Part shown: positions 21,159 to 28,264 of the stretch, one piece after another
Numbering within the stretch: the first letter of the stretch is position 1
Layout of the letters: each line of letters opens with the position of its first letter
Assembly: GCA_963826515.1 (NCBI GenBank)
Contig: CAWGXI010000003.1
Location: forward strand, 1-64,000
Length of the DNA stretch: 64,000 nt
DNA from: DATFVJ01 sp963826515
GTDB lineage: Bacteria; Actinomycetota; Actinomycetes; Streptosporangiales; Streptosporangiaceae
Direction: 5' to 3'
Translations under genes and position numbers: made by a program
The notes under the pieces: model-generated
Told to the model about the DNA's origin: nothing
What the model saw: only the letters and a program-made list of their open reading frames with translations
The model's database searches: none

Positions 21159-22384
21159 GGCCGACCGCCAGGCCCATCGAGGATCTTGCGGTACTGACGC
21201 GCGAGCGCAACCCGGTCGAAGTACTGCTCGACGTAGGACCGTCCCTGCCGTCCCATGGTCAGGCGCCGCTCCGGGTCGGCCGCGAGCGCGCGGATCGCGT
21301 CGGCGAGGGCGGCGCTATCCCCCGGCGGTACGACCACCGCACCAGCCTCGCGCAGGATCTGCGCGGCCTCACCGGTGACCGCGCCGATAACTGCTTTGCC
21401 CGCCGCCAGGTACTCGAACATTTTCGACGGGATAAAGGTCGAGAACAATGGCACGTCTCGCAAGGGCACCAGGCAGATATCGGCCGCGGCCAGCAGCGCA
21501 GGCACCTCCTCGTGCGGCACGCCAGGAACAAGCGTGACGTTGTGCAGGCGTAGCTCGCGGACCCGGGTTTCCAGCCGGGGTTTGTCCGCGCCCTCACCGG
21601 CGAACGCGAAATGTATAGGCTCACCGGCCAGGCGCGCGGCGGCGTCCGCGACACCGGGCAGTCCGTGCGAGATCCCGTGCGTCCCGGCGTAAAGCACCAG
21701 GCATTCACCGGAGCATGCGCCGAGGCGCTCGCGTACCCGTGGGTCGGCCGCGGCTCCAGGATCGAACCGCTCCAGGGCCGCACCGTTGCGGATCGTGTGC
21801 ACCTTGTCGGCTGGCACGCCCCGGTCGATCAGATTGGCGCGGAACCCGTCGCTCACGACCACGACCGCGTCGGCGGCCTCGTACGCAGCGCGCTCCAGCC
21901 GTTCGAGCAGGCCAATCAACCGACGGTTGGTCAGCACGCCTAGCTCCACGAAGATCGCGGGCCACAGGTCGCGAATCTCGACAACAAGCCGAGCCCGCTT
22001 CAGCCGGGCGAGCAGCCAGGCGGCACCGATAGAAAAGAACGTCGGCGAGGAGACCACCACTGTGTCGGCCGGACCGCAACGACGGCCGCCAAGCAGCACG
22101 CTGCTGATCATGAAGCTCAAATGACCAACGGTCTTGCGCACGACGCCCTCGTTCGGCGTCGCATACAACCAAGTGCGGACGACCTGGTAACCATCCCGTC
22201 GCTCCCGTCGCCGGATCGCTCCCCGGTACGGCGGCGGCACCACGCCGGTCGGATGGTTCGGCATGCCGGTAAGGACCGTTACCCGGTCACCTTCGGCAGC
22301 CCAAGTCGCGGCCAGTGACGACAGCCGCGCCTGGGGCGCTCCAGTCTCGGGTGGGAAGTAGTGGGTCACGATGAGAATGCGCAC
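21155..22384 (-). CDS. GT4-family glycosyltransferase (WbuB/WcaI-like)
   Basis: The GTG start at 22384 is chosen because GGAGG lies nine bases upstream and the N-terminus VRILIVTHYFPPETGAPQAR is typical; the frame is open further upstream but without similarity. About 409 residues. The acceptor half contains VVSSPTFFSIGAAWLLAR and VVEIRDLWPAIFVELGVL; the donor half contains KVHTIRNGAALERF, VLYAGTHGISHGL and IPSKMFEYLAAGKAVIGAV, with the E-X7-type motif. This matches WbuB/WcaI-like enzymes that extend lipid-linked glycans in the cytoplasm. It overlaps the preceding WecA-like gene by 19 bp and the following epimerase gene by 4 bp. Confidence 0.9.
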   Translation of the reverse strand: MRILIVTHYFPPETGAPQARLSSLAATWAAEGDRVTVLTGMPNHPTGVVPPPYRGAIRRRERRDGYQVVRTWLYATPNEGVVRKTVGHLSFMISSVLLGGRRCGPADTVVVSSPTFFSIGAAWLLARLKRARLVVEIRDLWPAIFVELGVLTNRRLIGLLERLERAAYEAADAVVVVSDGFRANLIDRGVPADKVHTIRNGAALERFDPGAAADPRVRERLGACSGECLVLYAGTHGISHGLPGVADAAARLAGEPIHFAFAGEGADKPRLETRVRELRLHNVTLVPGVPHEEVPALLAAADICLVPLRDVPLFSTFIPSKMFEYLAAGKAVIGAVTGEAAQILREAGAVVVPPGDSAALADAIRALAADPERRLTMGRQGRSYVEQYFDRVALARQYRKILDGPGGRP

Positions 22385-23394
22385 TTTAATCCCGCCTCCG
22401 GCAGTGCGCGGGTACGCGCGAGTAGAGCCGGCGACCGCAGATATGCCGCGAGTACGCCAAGGCCGGCCAGGTCGGCGGCGACACGCAGGCCAGGGTGGCC
22501 GCTGAGGCTCACCGCCCCGAGCAGGCATAGCAAGACCGTTCCCCCCGCGGACATCACCGTGACGCGCTGGTGCGACCAGCCCACATCGCACCACTGCTGG
22601 TAGATATGCGTCCGGTGCGACTCGAACCAGCGTTCGCGGGCGCGGATGCGGCGTTGCAGGGTCCACGCCGTGTCCGCGAGGTACAGGGCGAGCGGGCCCA
22701 CCACGGCCTCGGGCGGAATGCCACGCATCACCGCGCGAGCCGCGAGCACCGCCAGCGCAGCGCCCAGCGCGTAGCTGCCGACGTCCCCCAGGAAAACCCG
22801 GGCCCGGACCGCGTTCCACGGCAGGAAGGCCAATGCGCTAGCCGCGATCGCGGCGCTTGCTGCCACCAGCAGGCGGTCCGGACGCAACGCCCCGAGGCAC
22901 GCGTACGTCGCGCCACCGATCAGAGCGTGGGCCGCCGAGATACCGTTCACACCATCCATGAAGTTGAAAGCGTTCACGAAGCCGATGACCCACACCGCAG
23001 CGACCGCCGCAATGCATGCGAGCGCAGCAGGCGGCATGCGGAGGTTGCTGACGAGCACACCCGCCACCGCGGAGGCGCCTGCGGACTGAAGTACCAGCCG
23101 ACGACCGACGGGCAGCCCGCGCAAGTCGTCAGCGAACCCGATCATGGCAAAGGCGGCAACCGCGACAGCGAACGGCACCGCGGCCGCCCTGTGAATCACC
23201 GCCGCAGCCACCAGCAGCCCCAGAGCGATGGGGACCCCGCCGCCCCGGGGCGTAGGAATGGTATGTGACGACCGCAATCCTGGAAGGTCGATCGCCGATG
23301 CCCGGCGCAACAGCGGAATCGCCACCGGCTCTGTCACAGCCACCACGGTTGCGCACGAAACGGCAGCGACCACACTGATGATGTCCCCCGACAC
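22366..23394 (-). CDS. WecA/MraY-type undecaprenyl-phosphate sugar-1-phosphate transferase
   Basis: 342 residues with about ten hydrophobic segments. Cytoplasmic-loop motifs of the polyprenyl-phosphate transferase superfamily are visible: SSHTIPTPRGGGVPIALG, the aspartate pair in MIGFADDLRGLPVG, VNAFNFMDGVNGISAAHALI (the catalytic NxxNxxDG motif), and FLGDVGSYALGAALAVLAAR. The C-terminal ESHRTHIYQQWCDVGWSHQR carries the HxxH-like segment. It should start the repeating unit by moving a HexNAc- or hexose-phosphate onto undecaprenyl phosphate. It is the first intact membrane step in the leftward operon. Confidence 0.9.
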   Translation of the reverse strand: MSGDIISVVAAVSCATVVAVTEPVAIPLLRRASAIDLPGLRSSHTIPTPRGGGVPIALGLLVAAAVIHRAAAVPFAVAVAAFAMIGFADDLRGLPVGRRLVLQSAGASAVAGVLVSNLRMPPAALACIAAVAAVWVIGFVNAFNFMDGVNGISAAHALIGGATYACLGALRPDRLLVAASAAIAASALAFLPWNAVRARVFLGDVGSYALGAALAVLAARAVMRGIPPEAVVGPLALYLADTAWTLQRRIRARERWFESHRTHIYQQWCDVGWSHQRVTVMSAGGTVLLCLLGAVSLSGHPGLRVAADLAGLGVLAAYLRSPALLARTRALPEAGLKCAFSS

Positions 23395-23611
23395 ACAGTA
23401 GTGCTACCCGCCTATCCGCTGTTCCTAATCATTAGCTGACGATAAATTATTCCGGGCTGACGCTGTTGGGGCCGCGTTCCATGGAAAAATGTCGTAGAAT
23501 GGCCATAATGATGTGGCTACATTGCGGTGTCGCTAATGGCCTCAGAATGGCATAAATGGCCGAGAACGCCTACCGTGACCTGAACATCGCATTCGCCAAC
23601 GAACGCTACGC
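23395..23611. other. AT-rich leader of the WecA-like gene
   Basis: The stretch 23425-23460 (CTAATCATTAGCTGACGATAAATTATTCC) is clearly AT-richer than its surroundings and probably holds the promoter for the leftward WecA-glycosyltransferase block. No exact -35/-10 pair is assigned. The + strand contains the dehydrogenase fragment listed separately. Confidence 0.35.
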
Positions 23612-23627
23612 TCAGCTTGACGCCTGA
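23556..23627 (+). pseudogene. Short fragment of a UDP-sugar dehydrogenase (WecC-like)
   Basis: A 23-codon frame reading MAENAYRDLNIAFANERYAQ matches the conserved K-x-AEN-x-(F/Y)RD-x-NIAFANE segment of UDP-ManNAc/UDP-glucose dehydrogenases. The essential upstream Lys-bearing and NAD-binding parts are absent. It is the only rightward trace in this block and overlaps, antisense, the ancestral tail codons of the tyrosine kinase gene. Confidence 0.5.
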
Positions 23628-23696
23628 TCACCTTTACTGGCGGCCGATGCAGCCGCCGCCTTGCCATTCGCACCCGCCCCATTTCCGGCGGGAAGC

Positions 23697-25217
23697 TCAC
23701 GTGCCCGCGAGTCGTACCCGTACCCGTACTCCGTATCCGTAACCGCTCTGCTTGTTCACCCCGTTGAGGACCAGGCCCACAACCGGCGCGTTCACTTGCG
23801 CGAGCTTCTCCGAGCTGCGCCGCAGGGTGACACGCCTGGTCTGACCCGGGGTTACCACCAGCAGCGTCGCGTCCACCTGCTTCGACAGCACCACCGCGTC
23901 GGTGACAGGAAGCAGTGGCGGACTGTCGACGAGCACCAGGTCGAAGCTTTCTGCCAAGGCGGCGAAGACCTTCCTCGTCCCCGGTTCGCTGAGCAGCTCT
24001 GCCGGGTTCGGCACAGCGGGCCCGGCGGGGAGCACCCACAGGGACTCGTGGCCGCTCACCGGCTGCAATGCCCTTTCCAGCGAATGCTCGCCGCGCAGCA
24101 CCGTGGTCAGGCCGACCTGCTCGTCGAGCCCGAAGAACTGCCCGAGCCGCGGCCGCCGCAGGTCGCAGGAGACCAGCACCACCCGCTCGCCCGCCTGTGC
24201 GAACACGACACCCAGGTTGGCTGTCGTCGAGGTCTTCCCCTCGTCGGCAGCAGGGCTGGTAATGAGGATGCTTCGCAGCTCACGTTCCTGCCGGGCGAAC
24301 TGAAGCGCGGTGCGGAGCGACCGGTACGCCTCAGCGGCGGGCGAGGTCGGCTGGGCAGTCGAAACCAACAGGGCGCGATTGCGCTTCTTCCACGACGTCA
24401 CCGTCGGCACCATCGCAAGCACCGGGGCGCCCGCGAGGGACTCGGCTCCTTCCTTAGAGGAGAGCGCCTCGTCGAGGTTGTCCCGCGCGAATGCGATGCC
24501 GAGGCCGACCAGGAGCCCGGCGGCCAAGCCGAGCGCACCGTCTCGAGCGGGCTTGGGTGAGCTGGGCGATGCGGGGGGCTGTGCGGGCGTGACGATCTCA
24601 ACGCCTCCGGTGGCCACCGCTCCGCTCACCTGCGTCTGAGCGGCTTGCTCCTTCAGCGCGGCCTGCTGGTTCACCAGGGCCGTGACCTCCGCAGCCGCAC
24701 CCGGCTTGCCCTGCAGCGACTTGATCTGAGTGCCGAGCGAGGAGATCTGCGACTGTAGCTGCCCCTCGGCAGCCGCCAGGTTCCTGCTGGCGACGGCCTG
24801 GCGATAGCTGACAAAGGCCTGCGCATACGTATTGGCGACGATCGCGGCTCGCGACGGAGTCCGGCTGCTTGCGCTAATGGAAATCACGTTCGTCTGGGCG
24901 ACCTGCGCGGCCGATACGGCAGGTTCGCTGCCAAGTCGCCGACGGACCGCCTCGATGACCGGCGCACTCGTGATGAGCTGCAATTCGGTCTGGACAACGG
25001 TCGGCGTGACCGGTGGCTGATATGCCCCGAACGTCACAGCGCCCGACGGCAGCACCAGAAGTTGCGCGGTGGCCGAGTATTCCTTGTGCTCGGTGAACGA
25101 GATCGCGAGGCTTCCGGCCAGGCCAAGCAGCGCGAACAAGGCCAGCCACCACTTTCGCCGCCGCACCACGGTGAGGTAGGTACGAAGACTCGGAGCGGCG
25201 CCAAGCTCGGTGGTCAT
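23697..25217 (-). CDS. Wzz-type chain-length regulator fused to a BY-kinase
   Basis: 506 residues. Residues 10-45 hold the Wzz entry and first membrane segment (WWLALFALLGLAGSLAI); a periplasmic coiled region follows (to about 220) and a second membrane segment lies near 228-244. The kinase domain has Walker A at 321-330 (SPAADEGKTS), Walker A' at 347-352 (VLVSCD) and Walker B at 427-431 (LVLVD). Such proteins control polysaccharide polymerisation and export by autophosphorylation on a C-terminal tyrosine cluster. Here the tail reads SGYGYGVRVRVRLAGT, having lost the cluster to a probable 1-bp insertion near 23730. Removing it restores alternating Gly-Tyr and a tail ending at 23612. Confidence 0.9.
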   Translation of the reverse strand: MTTELGAAPSLRTYLTVVRRRKWWLALFALLGLAGSLAISFTEHKEYSATAQLLVLPSGAVTFGAYQPPVTPTVVQTELQLITSAPVIEAVRRRLGSEPAVSAAQVAQTNVISISASSRTPSRAAIVANTYAQAFVSYRQAVASRNLAAAEGQLQSQISSLGTQIKSLQGKPGAAAEVTALVNQQAALKEQAAQTQVSGAVATGGVEIVTPAQPPASPSSPKPARDGALGLAAGLLVGLGIAFARDNLDEALSSKEGAESLAGAPVLAMVPTVTSWKKRNRALLVSTAQPTSPAAEAYRSLRTALQFARQERELRSILITSPAADEGKTSTTANLGVVFAQAGERVVLVSCDLRRPRLGQFFGLDEQVGLTTVLRGEHSLERALQPVSGHESLWVLPAGPAVPNPAELLSEPGTRKVFAALAESFDLVLVDSPPLLPVTDAVVLSKQVDATLLVVTPGQTRRVTLRRSSEKLAQVNAPVVGLVLNGVNKQSGYGYGVRVRVRLAGT

Positions 25218-25303
25218 GCGATTTCCTCCGGTGGTGGAAAAAAGCCGATTTGGCTCTGCGGTGGTTCAATCCCCGCAACCCGAATAACATTAAGCGTACG
25301 TCC

Positions 25304-25320
25304 GATTACTATACGTAATC
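25304..25320. promoter_or_regulatory. Inverted repeat upstream of the Wzz/kinase gene
   Basis: GATTAC-TATAC-GTAATC is a perfect 6-bp inverted repeat about 87 bp upstream of the kinase start, within the 157-bp gap after the FlaA1-type gene. On the minus strand its centre includes TATAGT, so it could be an operator over a promoter. The assignment rests on symmetry and position only. Confidence 0.4.
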
Positions 25321-25374
25321 AACTACGCCCACGCTCTTCGCGTCGCCTTTTATTGCGCCGGGTTTCCGTACGAC

Positions 25375-27246
25375 TCACTGGGTGACCAACCGGTCGACCT
25401 CCGATCCGGCGGACCCGGCGCATGCGGCAATGGCCACGCGCAAGTCGTCGGCGCTGGTGTCCGGGTCAAGGCCGGTGACCTGGCCGGGCAACAACGGCGG
25501 GACAGCCACGTGCTGGATGAGGGGATGGTACGGGCGCCGCGCGATCTCGCCTTGCCCGAGCAGATCCTCCGCCAGTTTCTCGCCCGGCCGCAGGCCGGTG
25601 AAGACGATGTCGATCTCGCGGGTCGTGTTCGCCACGAGCCGCCGCGCGATGTCGGCGATCCGCACCTGCTCCCCCATGTCGAGTACGAGCACCTCGCCGC
25701 CGCGCCCGATGACGCTTGCCTGCAGGACGAGCTGAACAGCCTCGTTGGCCGTCATGAAATACCGGCTGACCTCTGGATGCGTGACGGTGACAGGGCCGCC
25801 CGCAGCGATCTGCGCAGAAAGCGCGGTGAGCACCGAACCCCGGCTGCCGAGGACGTTACCGAATCGGACGCTCAGATAGGTGGCGGCGGCCTGCCCGGAC
25901 AGGTAGGACGTGAGCCGCTCGGCGGCCCGCTTGGAATGGCCAAGGACGCTCGCCGGGTTCGCCGCCTTGTCGGTCGAGATGTTCACGAACGACTCGACGC
26001 CGTATTCCGCCGCCGCCTCAAGCAACGTCAGCGTGCCCCACACGTTCGTCTTCAGCGCCTCAGCCGGGAATTGCTCGAGCAGCGGCAGGTGCTTCAATGC
26101 CGCCGCGTGGAAAACGATCTGCGGCCGGAAGCGCTCGAAGACCTGCCGGACCCGGCGGCCGTCTCGGATGTCGGCCAGCGCCGTCTCCTCGGAGTCGAGC
26201 AGGGCCCGCCCGTGCAGCGTCAGCTGAACGGCGTGCAGGGCGGACTCGTCTCGATCCAGCATGATCAGCTCGGCGGGTCCGAACCGGTGCAGCTGGCGGC
26301 AGAGCTCCGAGCCGATGGACCCGCCTGCCCCGGTGACCATGATCCGCTTGCCGGCGAAGTGCGCGGCCACCGCGCCCACGTCGATGTCCACCGGTCGGCG
26401 GCCGAGCAGGTCGCTGATCCGCGGGTCACGCACTCCGTCGATGCATACGCCGCCGCCCAGCAGTTCGGTGATCGACGGAATCACCTTCGGTGTCAGCCCG
26501 CAGCTATCGGCGGCCGCCGTGAGATCCCGGATCAGCGCGCCGCTTGCCCCGGCGACCGCGATCACGAGGACCTTGGCACCGGTGCGGGCGGCCACCTCGG
26601 CCAGCCGTTCCCGGCCGCCGAGAACCGGGACGCCCCGGATCCGCAACCGCCGCTTCGCCGGGTCGTCATCCAGCATCGCCACTGGCCAGTAGTAGCGGGA
26701 CTCGCGCTGGCCCAGCAGCCGGTGCACTAGCTGGGCACCCGCGCCACCGGCGCCAAATACGATGATCTTTACGGGCGCTGACCCGTGCGCTCGAGATCGC
26801 CGCCGGACCGCGAATAGGACGTACCTTGCGGCAAGCATGGCGGGCAGAGCGAAGACCCCGGCACATCCCGCGATCAGCAGCGGTGCCCGCCGACCGGGAA
26901 CAAGCAGGGCGTCAACGACGCCGAGGGAAAGCGCGGTCCCGCAAGCCGCCAGGCTCACGCCAACGACCTCATCGAAGCTCCCCCGCTGGTATCGGCCGAC
27001 GTACAGCCCCGCCAGCAGGCCGCATCCGGACGGCAGCAGGAACATGGCAACCACCGCGTGCCACATGGCGGGTGCGGCACCCGCACCAGCCAGTTCGCGG
27101 GTCAGCCAGATAGCGGAAAGCACGCCGCCGAACCAGGCCGCGGTGTCATAACCCGCCTCGGCCGCCACCTTCCCCCAGCGATTCTTTGGATAGGTGCGCA
27201 ACGTTTGCCGGAATGGCGCACATTCCGGCCGCGCCTCATCGCTCAC
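25375..27246 (-). CDS. FlaA1/CapD-type nucleotide-sugar 4,6-dehydratase, membrane-bound
   Basis: 623 residues, intact. Four N-terminal membrane segments (about 35-150) are followed by a first Rossmann domain (VFGAGGAGAQLVHR, 163-176) and the SDR catalytic domain: VTGAGGSIGSELCRQL from 304, then VFHAAALKHLPLLE and FVNISTDKAANP with SK at 438-439. As in this subfamily, the usual Tyr of YxxxK is replaced (LGHSK). The family converts UDP-GlcNAc to a 4-keto-6-deoxy sugar, the first step to bacillosamine- or QuiNAc-type sugars that a WecA-like enzyme then loads on lipid. It is the first gene of the leftward polysaccharide locus. Confidence 0.92.
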   Translation of the reverse strand: MSDEARPECAPFRQTLRTYPKNRWGKVAAEAGYDTAAWFGGVLSAIWLTRELAGAGAAPAMWHAVVAMFLLPSGCGLLAGLYVGRYQRGSFDEVVGVSLAACGTALSLGVVDALLVPGRRAPLLIAGCAGVFALPAMLAARYVLFAVRRRSRAHGSAPVKIIVFGAGGAGAQLVHRLLGQRESRYYWPVAMLDDDPAKRRLRIRGVPVLGGRERLAEVAARTGAKVLVIAVAGASGALIRDLTAAADSCGLTPKVIPSITELLGGGVCIDGVRDPRISDLLGRRPVDIDVGAVAAHFAGKRIMVTGAGGSIGSELCRQLHRFGPAELIMLDRDESALHAVQLTLHGRALLDSEETALADIRDGRRVRQVFERFRPQIVFHAAALKHLPLLEQFPAEALKTNVWGTLTLLEAAAEYGVESFVNISTDKAANPASVLGHSKRAAERLTSYLSGQAAATYLSVRFGNVLGSRGSVLTALSAQIAAGGPVTVTHPEVSRYFMTANEAVQLVLQASVIGRGGEVLVLDMGEQVRIADIARRLVANTTREIDIVFTGLRPGEKLAEDLLGQGEIARRPYHPLIQHVAVPPLLPGQVTGLDPDTSADDLRVAIAACAGSAGSEVDRLVTQ

Positions 27247-27316
27247 GCCAACCCCCGCCCCCCGATTCCCGAAGCTGACGCCGGCTCGGCAATCCGCCGG
27301 AATCCCGGCACAGACC

Positions 27317-27366
27317 TTTCACTACCCTCAGTCATCACGTAGAAACGATCAGTAGTGAAATGATCG
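27317..27366. promoter_or_regulatory. Nested inverted repeats upstream of the polysaccharide locus
   Basis: TTTCACTAC (27317-27325) and GTAGTGAAA (27352-27360) are perfect 9-bp arms, and CGATCA/TGATCG (27346-27366) is a second, overlapping dyad. They lie 70-120 bp upstream of the FlaA1-type gene start, a natural place for an operator or leader hairpin controlling the operon. The rest of 27247-27597 holds no recognisable gene. Confidence 0.4.
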
Positions 27367-27597
27367 TCTTATTGGCCGGGGGCGTGCTGTTGACCTGTAA
27401 GGCGGCAAGGGGGACGCATGTCCATATTCCGAACCCGAACGCCGCGTCCGGACCGAGCATGCTGCGGATGGCGCACCGGGGCGCCCGGGCAGAGGCAGGA
27501 GCCGAACGACGGCGTCACTTTCCACGGAGCATTAAGCACCCAAGTGCCACGCTGGACTACGTGGCGGCAGCCAAACGGCTGAAGGTATCGAACGTGT

Positions 27598-28068
27598 CTA
27601 ATGCGGTAGTAGTGCAGCAAGCTGCGGGTAGGCGCTGGTCAGCTCCTGCTGAGCACGCGCTCCTGTGATCAGCACGCGGACCCGGCCGGGACCGTTACCG
27701 TGGTACGCCTGGATCTGGTTGGCGAACGCCAGCACGTCCGTGACGCCCGCGTGTGCGCTCGCGCTCAGCCCTGGCATGTTCAGAACCGCGTGCCAGGCCG
27801 GGCGCTGCTCGTTGATGGTTTTGGCGAGGTAGCTGGCCTTCATCGCGTTGGTGCCTCCCGGCGCGGAGGTGATGGCGGCCTCATCTGCCTTCAGGAGCCG
27901 GTAGACCTCAGCCTGCCCGACCGGCGCATTACGGGTGGGCGCTGCTGCCGAATGGGTCGTTTCGGGCTTAGCCGCTACGGGCTTGACGCTGTGCGAGCCG
28001 CACGCGGCCAGGCCGCCGCAGGTCCCGGCGATGGCGAGCGTGGCGGCTGCGATGATGGTGAGCTTCAT
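27598..28068 (-). CDS. Small secreted lipoprotein, function unknown
   Basis: The ATG at 28068 is preferred: it follows GGGGGA and starts a signal peptide MKLTIIAAATLAIAGTCGG ending in the lipobox LAAC. About 156 residues. The mature part is Ala/Thr-rich at first, then a soluble domain with EVYRLLKADEAAITSAPGG and ASYLAKTINEQRPAWHAVLN, ending LAALLPH. No family is recognised. It lies just outside the left edge of the tandem duplication and on the same strand as the propeller gene. Confidence 0.6.
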   Translation of the reverse strand: MKLTIIAAATLAIAGTCGGLAACGSHSVKPVAAKPETTHSAAAPTRNAPVGQAEVYRLLKADEAAITSAPGGTNAMKASYLAKTINEQRPAWHAVLNMPGLSASAHAGVTDVLAFANQIQAYHGNGPGRVRVLITGARAQQELTSAYPQLAALLPH

Positions 28069-28264
28069 GGTGTCCCCCGTTGCTTTTGGCGTCCTACTTG
28101 GTTTCACAATGCCGGGGACAGCATGAGCCTCGCCGGGGTTCCCTCGCCTTGGGCCCAGGCGGCAGCGGCGGACGGGCTGGCCGCACCATCTGGCGGGTGG
28201 CACCCCGCGCCGCCGTTCGGCATGAGCAGCGGGGGGCTCGGGGGCGGCCTGCGGGGCCAGCGCG

